From: Zerene cesonia
Taxonomy: Eukaryota; Arthropoda; Insecta; Lepidoptera; Pieridae
DNA length: 64,000 bases
Direction of reading: 5' to 3'
Assembly (NCBI RefSeq): GCF_012273895.1
Contig: NC_052114.1
Span: forward strand, 6,137,827-6,201,826
Shown: positions 11,519 to 24,600 of the stretch, piece by piece
Position numbering within the stretch: the stretch's first letter is position 1
Layout of the letters: the number at the start of each line of letters is the position of its first letter
Program-made: the position numbers and the translations under genes
The notes under the pieces: generated by a model
What the model saw: the letters and a program-made list of their open reading frames with translations, nothing else
Databases searched by the model: none
Told to the model about the DNA's origin: nothing

Positions 11519-13911
11519 AATATACTAACCGTATGATAAATACTATTTAACCGCTTTCCTTTTACAAAAGTTGTATGTACACATCTAATTGCATAATGTG
11601 AATAATTCTTTTGATGTCTGATATCATTAGGAAGACCTTCTATGTTTAAAATAAATAAACATTAAAGAAAGAAAACTAGCACTAGAGTTAATGGATATTT
11701 TATTATTGTTACGCGACGAGACACATACGGTGGCTAAGCGCCACCTCTCCTTATTGGAATTATGAAAAAGATACTTGATAGGTACCCACAAATCCCACCA
11801 AATATATGTATATTATATAAAATATAGGTACTCTAGACAAGATGATCTATTATATTATGTAGATGTGAACAATTTCAACAATTTTAACAAGTTTTTTAAT
11901 TAAATTCCTTCTTATAGAAATCACAAATACAGACAAAAATATGTTCTGAAAACTACTAAACTGTTGTAGTATAATCAACGTACGGAGCCCTTTCCACATA
12001 TCAAGTTGCACTTGGCCGGGTTTTTCTTTTAATTTTTAATCATGTTCCCAATTGTTACAAAGCTCATGATTGGCGTGAGAAAAATATTGTTTTTACTTCT
12101 ATTAATTACATCGTCATACTTATTATATCTAAGCACAATCACAAGAAGGCTCTCTCGTTAGATAATTGTTTATGTAGGTACATAAAACTTAGTTATTAAT
12201 AAAAACTCGATGATTAGTTCCAGAAAGTGTTTCAAGTTCAATTGAGAATATTTCTAAAATATCAAAATCGTTCCATTGCAGCGCGTTTCGTGTGTGTGGT
12301 CCTTTTTTACATAAACCTCATGTTAATCCATGTCAAGACTCATGAATAAACACTGCCAATAAAGATTTTGAAAACGCATCTACCAATCACATTTAATAAT
12401 AATGTGTGATGTTGTGTTGTTATTATTAAGGCACCTAAATACGGACTTTACATGATATAAATCCGAATTGTTATGTAAATAATATATCACAATTTATCAA
12501 AAATCTACTTTTTGATAAATTATGTCTATTTATTAGGACTCACCATTAAACGATTAATTATATTTCATGAGTTCTTTAAGGAATAACGAAGTTTACTTTG
12601 AATGCACTAAAAGAATTAGTATTTGCTAGCAAAAATTTCTAATTGGCGTGAACAATAAGTAATAAGTAATTCTACCAATCACCCAATTAGTTAAAAAGTG
12701 AAGCATAAATACTTTAACCGTAAAATAACCAAGATGTTTAAAGAGTAATTTTAGACTTACGTTGGGGACATATGACAAGCAGTGTATTTGTAATTTGATA
12801 TCGCAGTTAGCACCCGCTTTTTACCATATGTTGCACCCGTAAGCGGAGTTCACGTCTTGTCAATTGATGTTGAATGTTGATATTAGTAAAACAGTAGGCA
12901 ACAAATACTTCCCGATAGACTTATCGAAAAAGAAAAGTTGCCAAAACTCCGCTGTATACGTGTAGAGAAGTCTCTAACTGTATATGCTGTACATGCAGTG
13001 TAGAAGCTGCAATTTAATAAATAATAATTTAATTATAATATGTGAGCTGACCGTTTCGTTACCAAAGAAACATTTAGCATAAAATGATTTTTGGTGAGAT
13101 TTGATTTACTTTTATAAGTTGTTTTTATATTTCGTACTTTTCTCCGTGCATTTTTGGAAGTGCAGTAATTCCGTCTGTGTATATACAATGTAGCATAGAG
13201 GTCATTTTCTCGTGTCCTATTCCGGTTGTCCCCAAGTCGTTCTCTTTAAGTTTTCCGTTTAAAATAATCGATAGATCAATTATAAACTTGGTTCTTAAGC
13301 GATTATATTCAAATATAGCTGAATGTTACACTTTAATATATAATACCATTAAATTGAATAATTATATGGTAAGATATGAAGACTGAAGACAATATTATGA
13401 GTGCATTATTTAAATTGACTCTAAAGTGTGATGACAGTATTCGACATAACTTAAAATGGTGAATGGTGTGTGAAGCTCTAATTAATTAATAACTAGCTTT
13501 TCGCCCCACATTTTTATAATATATACGTAGTTTATTCTATAAGTCATATAAAGACTGCTAAAATAAAATTTACGTTAGAAATTTTATGGAGTCGTTGAAT
13601 TTCTTTTAAGCAACTTTTCTATACATATTCGTAATTTTTTAAATTTAGGTCAACCATAACAAGTGAGTGACTAAAAAAAATATGGATTAATTTATATTTG
13701 ACTGGCCAACAAAATTTAAACACTTGTTTTTTGGTGTTCATAAAAAATATATTTACAAGTTCGATGGTTTAGAGTTCTTAACAACTGTTACCCGATTTCG
13801 ATTTTGAAAAAATACCGCCATATTCTATTTTTATGTAAATACATACGTCTATAACATATTAATTTCAATCGTTTAGATAAGTTAAATAGTGTATTTAATA
13901 TTGTTCTGATA

Positions 13912-14116
13912 TCCTATTAATATTATAAATGCGAAAGTTTGTATGGATGTATGGATGTTTGTTACTCTTTCACGTAAAAACTACTGAACCAATTGCCATG
14001 AAATTTGGTACGTAAACAGCTGGATAACTGGAATAACATATATAATAGGAAACTTTTTATTCCGATATTCCTACGGGATACGGACTTACGCGGGTGAAAC
14101 CGCGGGGCACAGCTAG
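13912..14116 (+). mobile_element. Non-autonomous Helitron-like element (Lep1 type)
   Basis: Begins TCCTATTAATATTATAAATG, carries TTTCACGTAAAAACTACTGA and CAGCTGGATAACTGGAATAA, and ends GGGGCACAGCTAG. Copies at 25946-26144 and 29047-29245 share both ends. The TC start, CTAG end and lack of a clear target duplication fit a Helitron; no rep/helicase coding is present. Confidence 0.65.
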
Positions 14117-14238
14117 TAGTCTCATACTTTTATCCTCTAATTTATGGATGGATTTGGATGTGAATCCTGAAAATTCATGTTTTCGTAACTTAAGTGTAAA
14201 GTGTCACTTTTGTGAATGTATTTATGTTATTTATAGTA

Positions 14239-14520
14239 TCCCTACTAATATTATAAATGCGAAAGTGACTCTGTCTGTCTGTTACGCTTTCACGCCTAAA
14301 CCACTGAACCGATTTTGACTAAATTTGGTATGAAGATAGAACTCAACTTGGGAAAGGACATAGGATACTTTTTATCGCGAAAAAAGGGTAGAAAAGGTTG
14401 AAAGAGGGGATGAAAATTTGTATGAAAGTACGTTATTGTCAAACCGATTTTGATGAAACTTGGTATGAAGATGGAGCTAAACGTGGGAAAGAACAAACCA
14501 TAATTTTTAATGCTATGCTC
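14239..14520 (+). repeat. Helitron-like 5' end joined to another repeat segment
   Basis: Starts TCCCTACTAATATTATAAAT like the full copies, then diverges into two related segments, each with ACCGATTTTGA and TTTGGTATGAAGAT (second copy TTGGTATGAAGATGG). The usual CTAG 3' end is not found, so it is chimeric or truncated. Confidence 0.45.
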
Positions 14521-15118
14521 TGCCCTACTCCTCTCCTCTGTCTAATTTCTCTTCGTACGTCTGGTTATCAAATTATTAAGTTCGTAATTATATTAAGTTT
14601 TAGAGCAATTAAGAATGAATAAATAAATAACAAATAAGGCCATACACTTGTATAATTTTTAGATCTTTAGTATAAAATTAATTTTGTATGTGTAAAACCC
14701 GTCTTTCATATTAAGGAAGTCAGTTACGAAATAGAATGATTTTTCAGATTGCAAAATATAGTTATGAATAAAATCTAAATGATTATTATTTTTTTTACTT
14801 ATTTCTTTTCATAATTTTGCTATGAGCATCATATTTTTTTCATCGGGTGTAATCAAAACCATATGAGCGGTCAGAAATCCGGAAAAACGTTTCGTAACAA
14901 GTTTTCCCGTCTTTTGGACCATGAGATAAAAACACAAAAAATTGGTGATTGGAACAAGTCTGACGGTGCTTCAGGGGTTATATTAGGTAAAATAAAAATA
15001 ATGTTCGTTGCCAGCGGCGTCATAAGAGTGGCTGTAAATCGAACGTGTCGGAAAAATAACGAAAATTGAATGATTTGTTGCACAAAAAAATATTGTATTG
15101 AGACAAGGTATTATCAGA

Positions 15119-15242
15119 TGCCATACTTTTCTGGTGTGGCTTACTGAACCATTTATGCCAGACCAATTTTTGTGCAGCTAATTACCGTGCAGTAGCCATT
15201 CACGTAAATCAAGCTGCCATACCTTTCCGGTGTGGCTTACTG
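15119..15242 (+). repeat. Two 28-bp direct repeats containing GGTGTGGCTTACTG
   Basis: 15119-15146 and 15215-15242 match except for two T/C differences, and each is followed (closely or after 10 nt) by GCCAGACC. Function unknown; likely part of an old repeat. Confidence 0.4.
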
Positions 15243-15554
15243 CCAGACCGATAAAAAGACGTAAATTAAAAATAAACAACTGAACCTTATAAAAGCGAGT
15301 TAAAAATAAAATCACTTATAGAACAGTAACGTTTAAAACGTGTCGAATAAATAGCGTTTTTCAAGTAAGCATGCCATCACTTTTCCCCTACTAAAAGTAT
15401 GGAAAACATATATCTAACTTTATTAAAAATAATAATGATGGTATAGACCAAGTCTATAGAGACTTACATATAAAATTTGTAAAATTATCAATAAAAGAGC
15501 GCAATAATTATCTAAACCTTTTTATCTTAAATGTAAACATATAATTTTCAAAAA

Positions 15555-17933
15555 TTAATCTTTCTTCCTCAATTTAGCGCTGGATATTTCTATAGCTTCG
15601 AGCCAATGTTTTATTTCCTCTGGACACTGAGGTTTACTATCTGCTCCAGGAATATTTTTCAGTAGTGTATCGGCATCTACATTAATAAGGTTTTGTCGCG
15701 ACAACACGATAGCACGAACAAAACCGTCGTTTAGTGTAATAAACTTCTGTTCGATGAATAGAGATTTATCCTCCCAGTATGCCAACTAAAATAAAAACAA
15801 ATATAACAATTCGCATTCATCTCTGTTATTTATCGGGAAATATAAGAAAAATAGTAAAATCATATAATATTCGCTTTTGTTTGTTAATGTTGTAAGTAAT
15901 TCAAATGCTTATTACAATGCATAAGATATAAGGACCTATTAGGAATTTTGTAATGTCACGAAAGGCCTCTTGTCAGCTCATATTATTAACCCACAGGTCA
16001 TTTTATTACAAATTTATTCTGTGAATGGTTATTTTAATAAGAATGAGACTATTCAAAGATATTGCACAAATTCGTAAATCTTACCTTTGTCTCAACCTTG
16101 TATGCAGTAAATATGGGTATAGTTCTTCTATACCGAATAGTAGATGCTCCTTGTAATACATGACCATCAACTGCTTTGATATTTGCATATATTCCCGTAG
16201 CGTCATAGAAGTGGAACCTGGCAAAGTCTAATTCTCGCACATAACGGGCATTGTTCATATGTCTTAGAAATATGTCGACGTCCTGTGTCGTGCAAAATCC
16301 TGAGAACAATTATAATAATTTATGCTATAACTCAACATTTTACTCCAAATATGCATAATTATAATTTTTAAACAAGAATTATAACCATGTAAAATAAAAA
16401 AAAAATCCCGACTAAACACTTTTTGGTTTTAAAAAGAAAGAAAGAAAGAAACATTTGTTTTAATATAAAGGAAATAACTTTTTACCCATTTTGCTTGGGT
16501 CAGAAAAAAATCAAAACAACACGAACACAAAACAAAATCGAGTGCACCGAATCATATCAAATTTGCAAAAAAATACGCGATTAAGTTACGGAATATGGGG
16601 AAAATACAAAAATAACTAGTAACACGTTTTATTGTTGTATATATGTACGCTACTTCATTCATTGGGTTTGGATTTTTGCATGTCGAGTGATGTGCATTGA
16701 CATCTCTAAAATAAATTTATTTTCTTATTGGCTGCATGTATGGATAGCCCCTAAAATGTTTTTAAATAAAATGCCTATATTTTAAGTAAAATTTTAAACT
16801 TGGGCCTAGTATTCGTATTTAACCATATATATATGTCCAAATGAGCCCCGTGCATACCGCACAGCAATTACTCTTTTTAAAAGATATTTTATTGTACAGA
16901 AATGTATATGTATATGGATAAATCTTATCCAATTACATGCTCCATTTAGATAATCAGCGTATGCAAAGCTGCTTGCTTTGACACAAAGAGCGGGGCACCT
17001 GTATATTATATGGTGAACATTTTACAAGGACATTTACAATTTTTTTTTGTTCTAATAATGTATAGGCTCCTCAAGTCCTTTGTACAGTGCTCATTATCAG
17101 TTGACATAGATGTCAAAGGACCTGGGTTAAATCTCGCTCATGGAGACTAAAGGGAAAACTTTCATACTTGCCAAAACATCGGACTGTAATCCTGGCGACT
17201 TCACCTTTTAAAACTGGGTGTCCATATAGGGTGTAATATGGTCATTGTAACTTATAGTTTTGCTTACGCTGATTAAGTGAAAAATACTCATAAAACCTCC
17301 AACCCTCTCTATGCTCGTATATTTGCGAAATTATTATCTATATTTTTCAACGAACAGAAAATTTCGTTGAACATAATTATATGAAGTTAATTTTATTCGT
17401 ATTATTTATATTATGATTTAAAGTACCTTCTACAATTAATAATCTAAAGCAGAAGAGTTTGGTCGACCATCTAATCTCAGTAACTAGGTATTTGACCGAT
17501 TACAAACAATTATTTTACCGTTGGATATGTGCGAAATCTCCGACTACTACATAAAGTGTACCACGGATGAAGCCGGGGCGGAACGCGAGTGTCGTATAAT
17601 TTTAAGATACGATCTACTTTACAATGATACAAAGTACAATTTTATTTTTCATAGTAACAATGCATTCAATGAAATTGAATGTAATATTTTATAAAATGTA
17701 TAAAATTACACATAGGTATGTTAGAATAAGTTTAATTATTAAATTTTATATAACCTTCAATTATTAAAAAGTAAATATTATAATAACTTACCGTAAATAG
17801 TAGAAGAATCTTTAAGCCCACATTTTTTTTTAAAGAGTCTTCCGATTCCTATGGTGAAAGCCACTCTTAGAAAGTAATTGACGTCCCAGAATATATACGC
17901 TAATGCAATGATTGATACGACAATGCAGTACAT
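15555..17933 (-). CDS. THEM6: THEM6-like hotdog-fold protein, copy A
   Basis: Three exons: 17792-17933, 16085-16299, 15555-15785, giving 195 residues, close to the THEM6 family length. An N-terminal hydrophobic segment (IVVSIIALAYIF) suggests membrane anchoring or secretion. Exon 2 carries the family signature CTTQDVDIFLRHMNNARYV followed by RELDFARFHFY, as in 4HBT/acyl-thioesterase-like hotdog proteins, and exon 3 has YWEDKSLFIEQKF. The biochemical role of THEM6 is poorly defined; lipid thioesterase activity is only suggested by the fold. The next gene upstream is a tandem copy with the same exon phases and an identical 215-nt exon 2. Confidence 0.85.
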
Positions 17934-18723
17934 TTTAAATAATATATCAAAACAAGTGCGCGACGTTACAAATGCAAGTATCGACTGACGAGCGACGATA
18001 AAATAAGCTAACTATACAAATATTATTATTCAAACGGTGATAGCTCACACAATCTAGACGTCATTGTGCCATTGAACCGGTCTGTAAGATTCATAGTGAA
18101 GTTAGCAGCGAAACGTGATTGCATTCCTCAAATAAGTACTATAACTAATGGTAGAACTAGTTATTATATCACATATTGTGTTTAAATGTCTTTAAAAAAT
18201 TTTAGAAAAGTTCGCGGTGAGCTGAGTTTAATGTACCTACTAGCAGCGTCCCTCGTTTTCACCCTCGTAAACGGGTTTTTCTTTTAAATCCCAATAGTTC
18301 CGTGGGAATATTCGATTTGAAAGTAAGTTATGCCTTAGTATGTGCCAGGAAAAGTCCCATCAAAATCGATCCAGATCTTCTAGTGATTAGCCGAAACAAA
18401 CAGACAGATCGAAAGACAAAAATTGTTAAAAATATTATTTTAGTGCATCTACCGTATATTTACACATAGAAAAAAGCGCTTCTTTCAATATCACGAACAG
18501 ACACTCCAATTTTATTTATATGTATGTATAGATGCACGATTACTTGATTAGGAGGGTGAAAAAGAGGGAGAAAATATAGGTACTTCTTGAATTTTTAATG
18601 TGCCGAGAAAATAGTTCCAAAAAAAGTAATCAGTATTTTACTATTGTGTATGTCGGTCTCAATAAGACCTGGGTGGACGAATTAAAATCCCATTAAGTAC
18701 TTACACAGATATATTTATTTAAT
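17934..18723. other. Spacer between the THEM6 copies
   Basis: About 790 bp, serving as promoter of copy A and 3' flank of copy B. It holds a dispersed repeat (18236-18535) and no gene. Confidence 0.5.
18236..18535 (+). repeat. Dispersed repeat, same family as 41283-41592
   Basis: Both copies share TTTGAATCCCAATGTTCC-like and CCCATCAAAATCGATCCA-like blocks, a run of ACAGAC/GACAAAAATTG, and an end ACTCCAATTTTATTTATATG. No coding capacity. The family name is not known to me. Confidence 0.5.
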
Positions 18724-19714
18724 CTATTTACGAAGATTAACGCTTGAAGTCCTCATACTTTCCAACCAACACTCAATATGTCTTGGAATTGATGGCACAT
18801 AATCAGACCCAGACAGTCCTTTTAGAAGTTCAGGTATTGTTTCTTTGGTCTGTCCAATAGCATATTGTCGAGATATCAGTAAACATCTTACTTTACCGTC
18901 TCTCAGTGTTATAACTTCGTGCTCAAAGAATAGTGATCTATCATCCCAATAAATTAACTGTAAATAAATAGAACTTTACTATTGATAACCATTCAAAGAA
19001 AATACTACGAAAATTAACTTGAGTCCACAAAAAATCTAAGAAATCAAAATAAGCTGATATAAACAAACCAGTTTCGGCATTGACTCAAAAATATATAAAA
19101 AAAGCGAACACAGTATATATACATTTAGTATTCAAAAAAACACTTACTTTAGTGTTTATTTTATAAAGAGAAAATAAGGGCACCGGATCCATGGTTACCG
19201 TCAAAGTAGATCCCTGTAAGGACTTTATACCTAACTCCTTACTTCTCTTATAGATGCCAGTCCTATCATAAAAATGATATCTGGCAAAATCGATTTCTCT
19301 TACCAGTCTCGCTATCCGTATACTCTTGAAGAAAATATCGCAATCTTGAAAAGTACAAAGCCCTGTAATTAAACCGCCATTCTTATATTAACCTATAAAC
19401 TTAGGGATTAATATTTGAAAATGTTTTTTTTCCACCGAATATGTCTAACTCCAAACTTGATAAACAGAAAATAAGTATGTTGAACTATGGCGAATATTTT
19501 TGCCACAATGAAAGAAAAATGATTGTACTTAACACGATTTTAGCACATAAAATATATATAATATCTTACCGTAGATGGTAGTGACATCATTCAAGAAATA
19601 AACTTTTTCGTACAATCTACCACTCAGCACAGTGAACAAGGTTCGTAAAAAGTATCTTATGTCACATGTTATGCATAATACAAGAAAAACAATAGCTATA
19701 TAGCAATGGAACAT
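18724..19714 (-). CDS. THEM6-like hotdog-fold protein, copy B (diverged motif)
   Basis: Exons 19570-19714, 19148-19362 and 18724-18957, 197 residues from the ATG at 19714; an in-frame ATG at 19756 would add 14 residues but precedes a basic stretch, so the inner start before the hydrophobic segment is preferred. Same exon phases and 215-nt exon 2 as copy A. The family segment reads DCDIFFKSIRIARLV where copy A has DVDIFLRHMNNARYV, so the conserved HMNN is gone, while REIDFARYHFYDRTG is kept. This suggests changed or lost ligand/catalytic function, yet the frame and splice sites are intact. AATAAA lies just after the stop. Confidence 0.83.
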
Positions 19715-19756
19715 TATTCCTCTTTTCTTTTTAAACGATGAAGTCAAGTATTGCAT

Positions 19757-21683
19757 TCATAGCAGAACAATCGGCGCGGTCGTAGGTATCTACTTACGAA
19801 TATTTAACATTGATCTTTGATCTCATTTACATAAATAAACTCCACAATTATTAACCATGCCCTACTCAGTTTATTGAAACTGTTTCTGTATTATTCATTT
19901 CCATTATTTATACATGGCAATGTAAAATTTATATTAAATGGACATAATATATCGGAACAAATATCTCAAATCCGACACAAATAAGCTATCTCTTTACACT
20001 CTGTGAATAATTGAAACTATATCAAGAAAACTAAAAATTTCCACCAGCAGATTAATTCCTAATCTTCCAAGAAAAATTGATTTGAAATCTTAATACATAA
20101 TGTCGAAAAGAAAGATTATCTATTACTTCTTCAGGAACATATATTTGAATCTACTAACATAAAGTTGTTTCAAAAAATACCCTTGGTAACCAAACATAAT
20201 AGGTTCAAAACCACGGGAATGTTACATTTTCACGAAAATGTTACAAATAATATCCTTTGCTGTTGCGCATTTTAACGTGTGGCATTGATGGTTATTACAT
20301 TGTCACTGGACGCATAGCATAAAGAAAATATCCATAAAATCCCATTTATATGAACCCGCATCGATACGTATTTGTTATTAGAATGCGTCTTTAGTATTGA
20401 GGACACTTTAAGAATTAACGGAATATTTAACTAGATTGATTAAAAAAATAAAAAATTAGTTTAACCCAAAAAATAAATAACAAAAATGTACTTAGATGTA
20501 AACTTTATCACGATTAGTCGCATTTTCAATCATTGGTTTTACAAGTCTAAGTACAACAACAAAATAAACCTTTTCTACAATTAAAGTCACCGACATTTTT
20601 CGGGGGAGTTCCTCCAGGTTCTAAAATGGAACCCAATGGCAACACTTTCCAATCAAACAGAGAAAATCATCATATCAATCGGTTGAAAGCCTTATCGAGT
20701 TATAATATAAAATAAATATAAAAAAGCATTTGGTGAACGTCTGTTGATAATATTAAAATATGTTACAGTATTCATTTATAAATTATGGATTGTATAACTA
20801 AGTTGTACAATTTATTTGCAAACATATTTCGAGAGCTCTATCTCTACTTATTCTACTGCTGTATTTAAATTATTGTTTGCCAAAGAAGAATTCATAGACC
20901 TACATTATACCAATAGCTTTGCTCCTAGCTATTTATAGTTGTCTTTGACCGTGATCAAAGTCAGGGACAAAAGTGTTTGTTTTCTTTATAATCTATGAAA
21001 AGATTGTGGAAAAAATCAAAGTATGTTAATATAAAGTGCAAACAACAACTTATCTAAACAATGTGACATTAAATAAATATAGCAATAAGCATGAAGGTGT
21101 CTTCATTTGTAGTATGTCAACGGATTTGTTTCTGTCAGCAGTAATAGCCAGTGGCAATAAGACATGCCAACACCCTCTGTTTACTTGTCTATTTATTTCT
21201 ACCTCAAATTCACAAAACACGCGACACCCGGCAAACAGTTATAGAGGAACTCGAATTCGTAAATTCAGTCCGTCTGTATTGCACTCAGCAAATATTTAGC
21301 TATAATAAAGGATTAATCCATAACTTTTACGAAATAATGTATGAGAAATAAAACAATAATGAGCTATTATTCATTTATTTGCGTTCAAAAACAAATATTA
21401 ACAATAATATAACTCAAAATATGCTATGAATCAGTGTACAAACCAACAGCAATTCTATTTTTTGAAGACGCATGTATATCTATAGATCAAATTACGCGAA
21501 TGAACAAAATGGAAATATTCTTCTGAATTACTCAGAAAATATATTTATTGAGAAATTAGCTAACACAATACATCAATTGATGGGTCGGCTACGAGATTAA
21601 AATAGTATTTATTCTACGAGAAGCTTTCATATTCATAGATTTAAATCATACTTTTCGCAAACGTTACAAATTGGAATGACGTT
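19757..21683. other. AT-rich spacer, no gene seen
   Basis: Contains the promoter side of THEM6 copy B and the 3' flank of dmrt93B. No domains, RNA genes or clear repeats recognised. Confidence 0.4.
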
Positions 21684-24600
21684 TTAGTGGTGGCCATTAC
21701 ATTGGCGGCAATCAGGGGAGCATGGGTTGCACGGAGGCGGCGGTGCGTGTGGATGTTGCAGAGGGAGTAGCAGCGGCGCTGAAAGTGTGGGCAAAGCAGG
21801 CAGCGGAACCAACCAATCGGAACCGCACACTCGTCCCATCACGAGCGCGGACATTAGCGGTGCTCTGGGACCCACTGGCCTAAAAGCTGACCACCGTGAC
21901 GGTTCCTCAGGATTTGAGAGTGATACATCGTAGCTCAACGGATTGGATGCACTCTTTGGCATAGATTTATCTCTAGAGTCCTGTGAAAAACATATTTCCT
22001 GTAAGTTGTAACGACGTATATATTTTATATATTATTTACTATTTATTAATTACGTATGTATAATAGTAGTGCTGTTAGCGTAAATGCTCAAATCAAAACT
22101 AAGAACTAAAAAGCAGGAATGAAATTGACTTATTAACTTTGAATAATTAAGCTATATAAATAGTTTCCCTTGAACCATGCGTAAGTATGCTTAACCTTGA
22201 ATTCATTAGCAAATTATGAATCGATGATTTATGTACCTACTTACGTCATAACGTAATAAGTGGTGTAAAAAAAACAAAGTGATCATACATACATATCGTG
22301 GTAAACAATGACAAATTACACAATGACGCCCTCACCTGAACTGCATTGCAATGTTCAACAGCGCGTAAGAGATCGTGGTTACACCGTCTGAGAACTAGTT
22401 CCAATACGGAGCGCTTTTTACCAGGAAACAGTTTCCTTAACATTTCTAATCCTGCTGTACTAACAGGATTTGCATCTGTACAATCGTCATTCGAGGAGGC
22501 ACTATGGGAAAAAAATCAAATGAAATTAAACCTATAACTCAACTGCCAATTGGGAAACTAATACAAACCTATAAGTCATTATTATGGAGCCAACTGTTTA
22601 TGATTAAGCTTTGAATATTTCATTATACATTTTCATCAATAAATATGAAATCCTAGACGCTCGTCCCGGCTCCGTCCGGATATAAGGATCCTGTTTTATC
22701 CCATGGGAGCATTTTATTGGATAATGCTCATGCCTGTATACCAAATTTCATTAAAATCTGTTCAGTAGTTTCAGCGTGATTGATGGACATACATCCATAG
22801 AAACATACGTTTACATTTATAATATTACTGTGATAAATTTTCCCTTTCTGCGTTTTAACTTAAGAGTAATATCAAAATTATGCTATCATGTAGACATTTC
22901 ATAAAAGTCGATAGAATATTATTATACCATGGTCGTATGGCCGTCGAACTGTGACCAGAAGAATCTGGTGATGTACAGCAGTCGGGAAGAGAATCGCTTG
23001 TTTCGCTATCGATGTGTATCGGCTAAAAATTATTATCATATATGAAATATCCACTTTTTTTTCTTTTATTTATAAATACATATAAAATATGTGTTAGTTA
23101 TGTCTAAACCTAATTAAGATAACTAGCTGCCAACTTCAAACGTGTCTCAGAATAAAAAATATACAGTTAGTACATTTTAAATTATTTTCCACTCCATTAT
23201 ATTTTATCTAGTAACAAAATAATCTTTAATTATGTACCAATATTTTAGAGTGTTGGGTTTTAATTTGAATGGAGAATTTGAATGAAGGAATACTAATAAT
23301 TTCGAGAAAACCATCAAATATAGGGTATATTTGATAGTTTTCTACTAACTAATCTGTACATCGAAAAATCTACCTTCATCAAAAAACTTACAGTGTGATC
23401 TTCAACAGCGGAATCAGGTTCAGGGCCAGGACTTTGACACGGTCCTGTCACTCTCATACCATATATCCGACCGGGAGGTAAGGTTTCTAAAGATGTTCCA
23501 CTTTCAACTGAGGCCAAATGTAGGGCTATCTTGTCTTCAGCGGCCTGTTGCCTCTTCAATGCTACCTGTTAAATGAAAATAGAGATACATATTTAATCCC
23601 TATTTTATGATTTTTAATTTGGTGTTGTACAATACATTCTTAAAGAAAGAAATAAATATAAATTGAAATTTTTTTCAGCAACATAAAGATGTTATGTATG
23701 TGGGAGTCAAGCCCGCGTCGACACAAAATGGGTCAGCTCGCACCGGGGAAGTACCACACCCCCACAGAAAACTGTTTTTAAATTACAGCCTATACGTTGC
23801 CCCGACTTAATACCAATACAACAAAAGAACTTTCATTCACTTTCGTCCAATAGTTCCGGTTATTGACGTGTACAAACGAACAGACACAATATTGTTTTGG
23901 ATTCGCGCTATCTTACTTTTTTGAATACTTCTCCAATGATTATTTTTCTACTATCTTCAAAGTACAGACACAGTTTTTTTACTATTTTATTTATGTACTA
24001 GGTTTTGTCCGCGGCTACGCACGCGTTAAATTCGGAGTAGTTTAATTGATATTATTATACATATAAACCATCCTCTTGATCACTCTATCTATTTGAAATA
24101 ACCTTTTATCAAATGTGTTACGTAGTTTTAAAGAATTAAGGATACATAGGGACATAGGGACAGCGAAAGCGACTTCGTTTTATACCTACCATGTAGTGAT
24201 AAGTAGATGTATAGGTAGATAGATCCAAGGACACATTTTTAGTTAATTTATTGAAAGTCCTTGAACCCCAATATAATAATGTGTAATCATAGATGTGTAA
24301 GTGTCATCGCAGTGAGACTTATACACAGCAGTTGAGGGGCGCCAAATCGTCTCGGGCCTAGGGCCTCAAACCTAAATCCGCTACTGCTTATACATAATAT
24401 AATACTAATCTTTATAATAACATAAGCATATATTGGTACATAGCTAAATATCAAAATATAGTAAAGTAAAGTGAAGTAAAATCTACGACGCACCACATCT
24501 GAACTGATCTAAACGAGGTTAGGTAATTTGATATCAAAGTAAATTAATTTACCAGAAAATCAATGATAAACAGACAATGTTTATGTTTGGTAAGCGGTCA

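Larger units (their letters stand above)
10985..15554. other. Repeat-bearing spacer between receptor and THEM6 copies
   Basis: AT-rich DNA with the doubtful peptide at 11185-11518, Helitron-like copies at 13912-14116 and 14239-14520, and a pair of 28-bp direct repeats at 15119 and 15215. No gene with recognisable domains was found on either strand. Confidence 0.5.

Noticed and set aside
12280..13000. Possible short regulatory RNA region
   Set aside because: AT-rich with no stable fold, boxes or repeats that I could support.
21727..21933. Glycine/serine-rich plus-strand frame
   Set aside because: Antisense shadow of the GC-rich last exon of dmrt93B.
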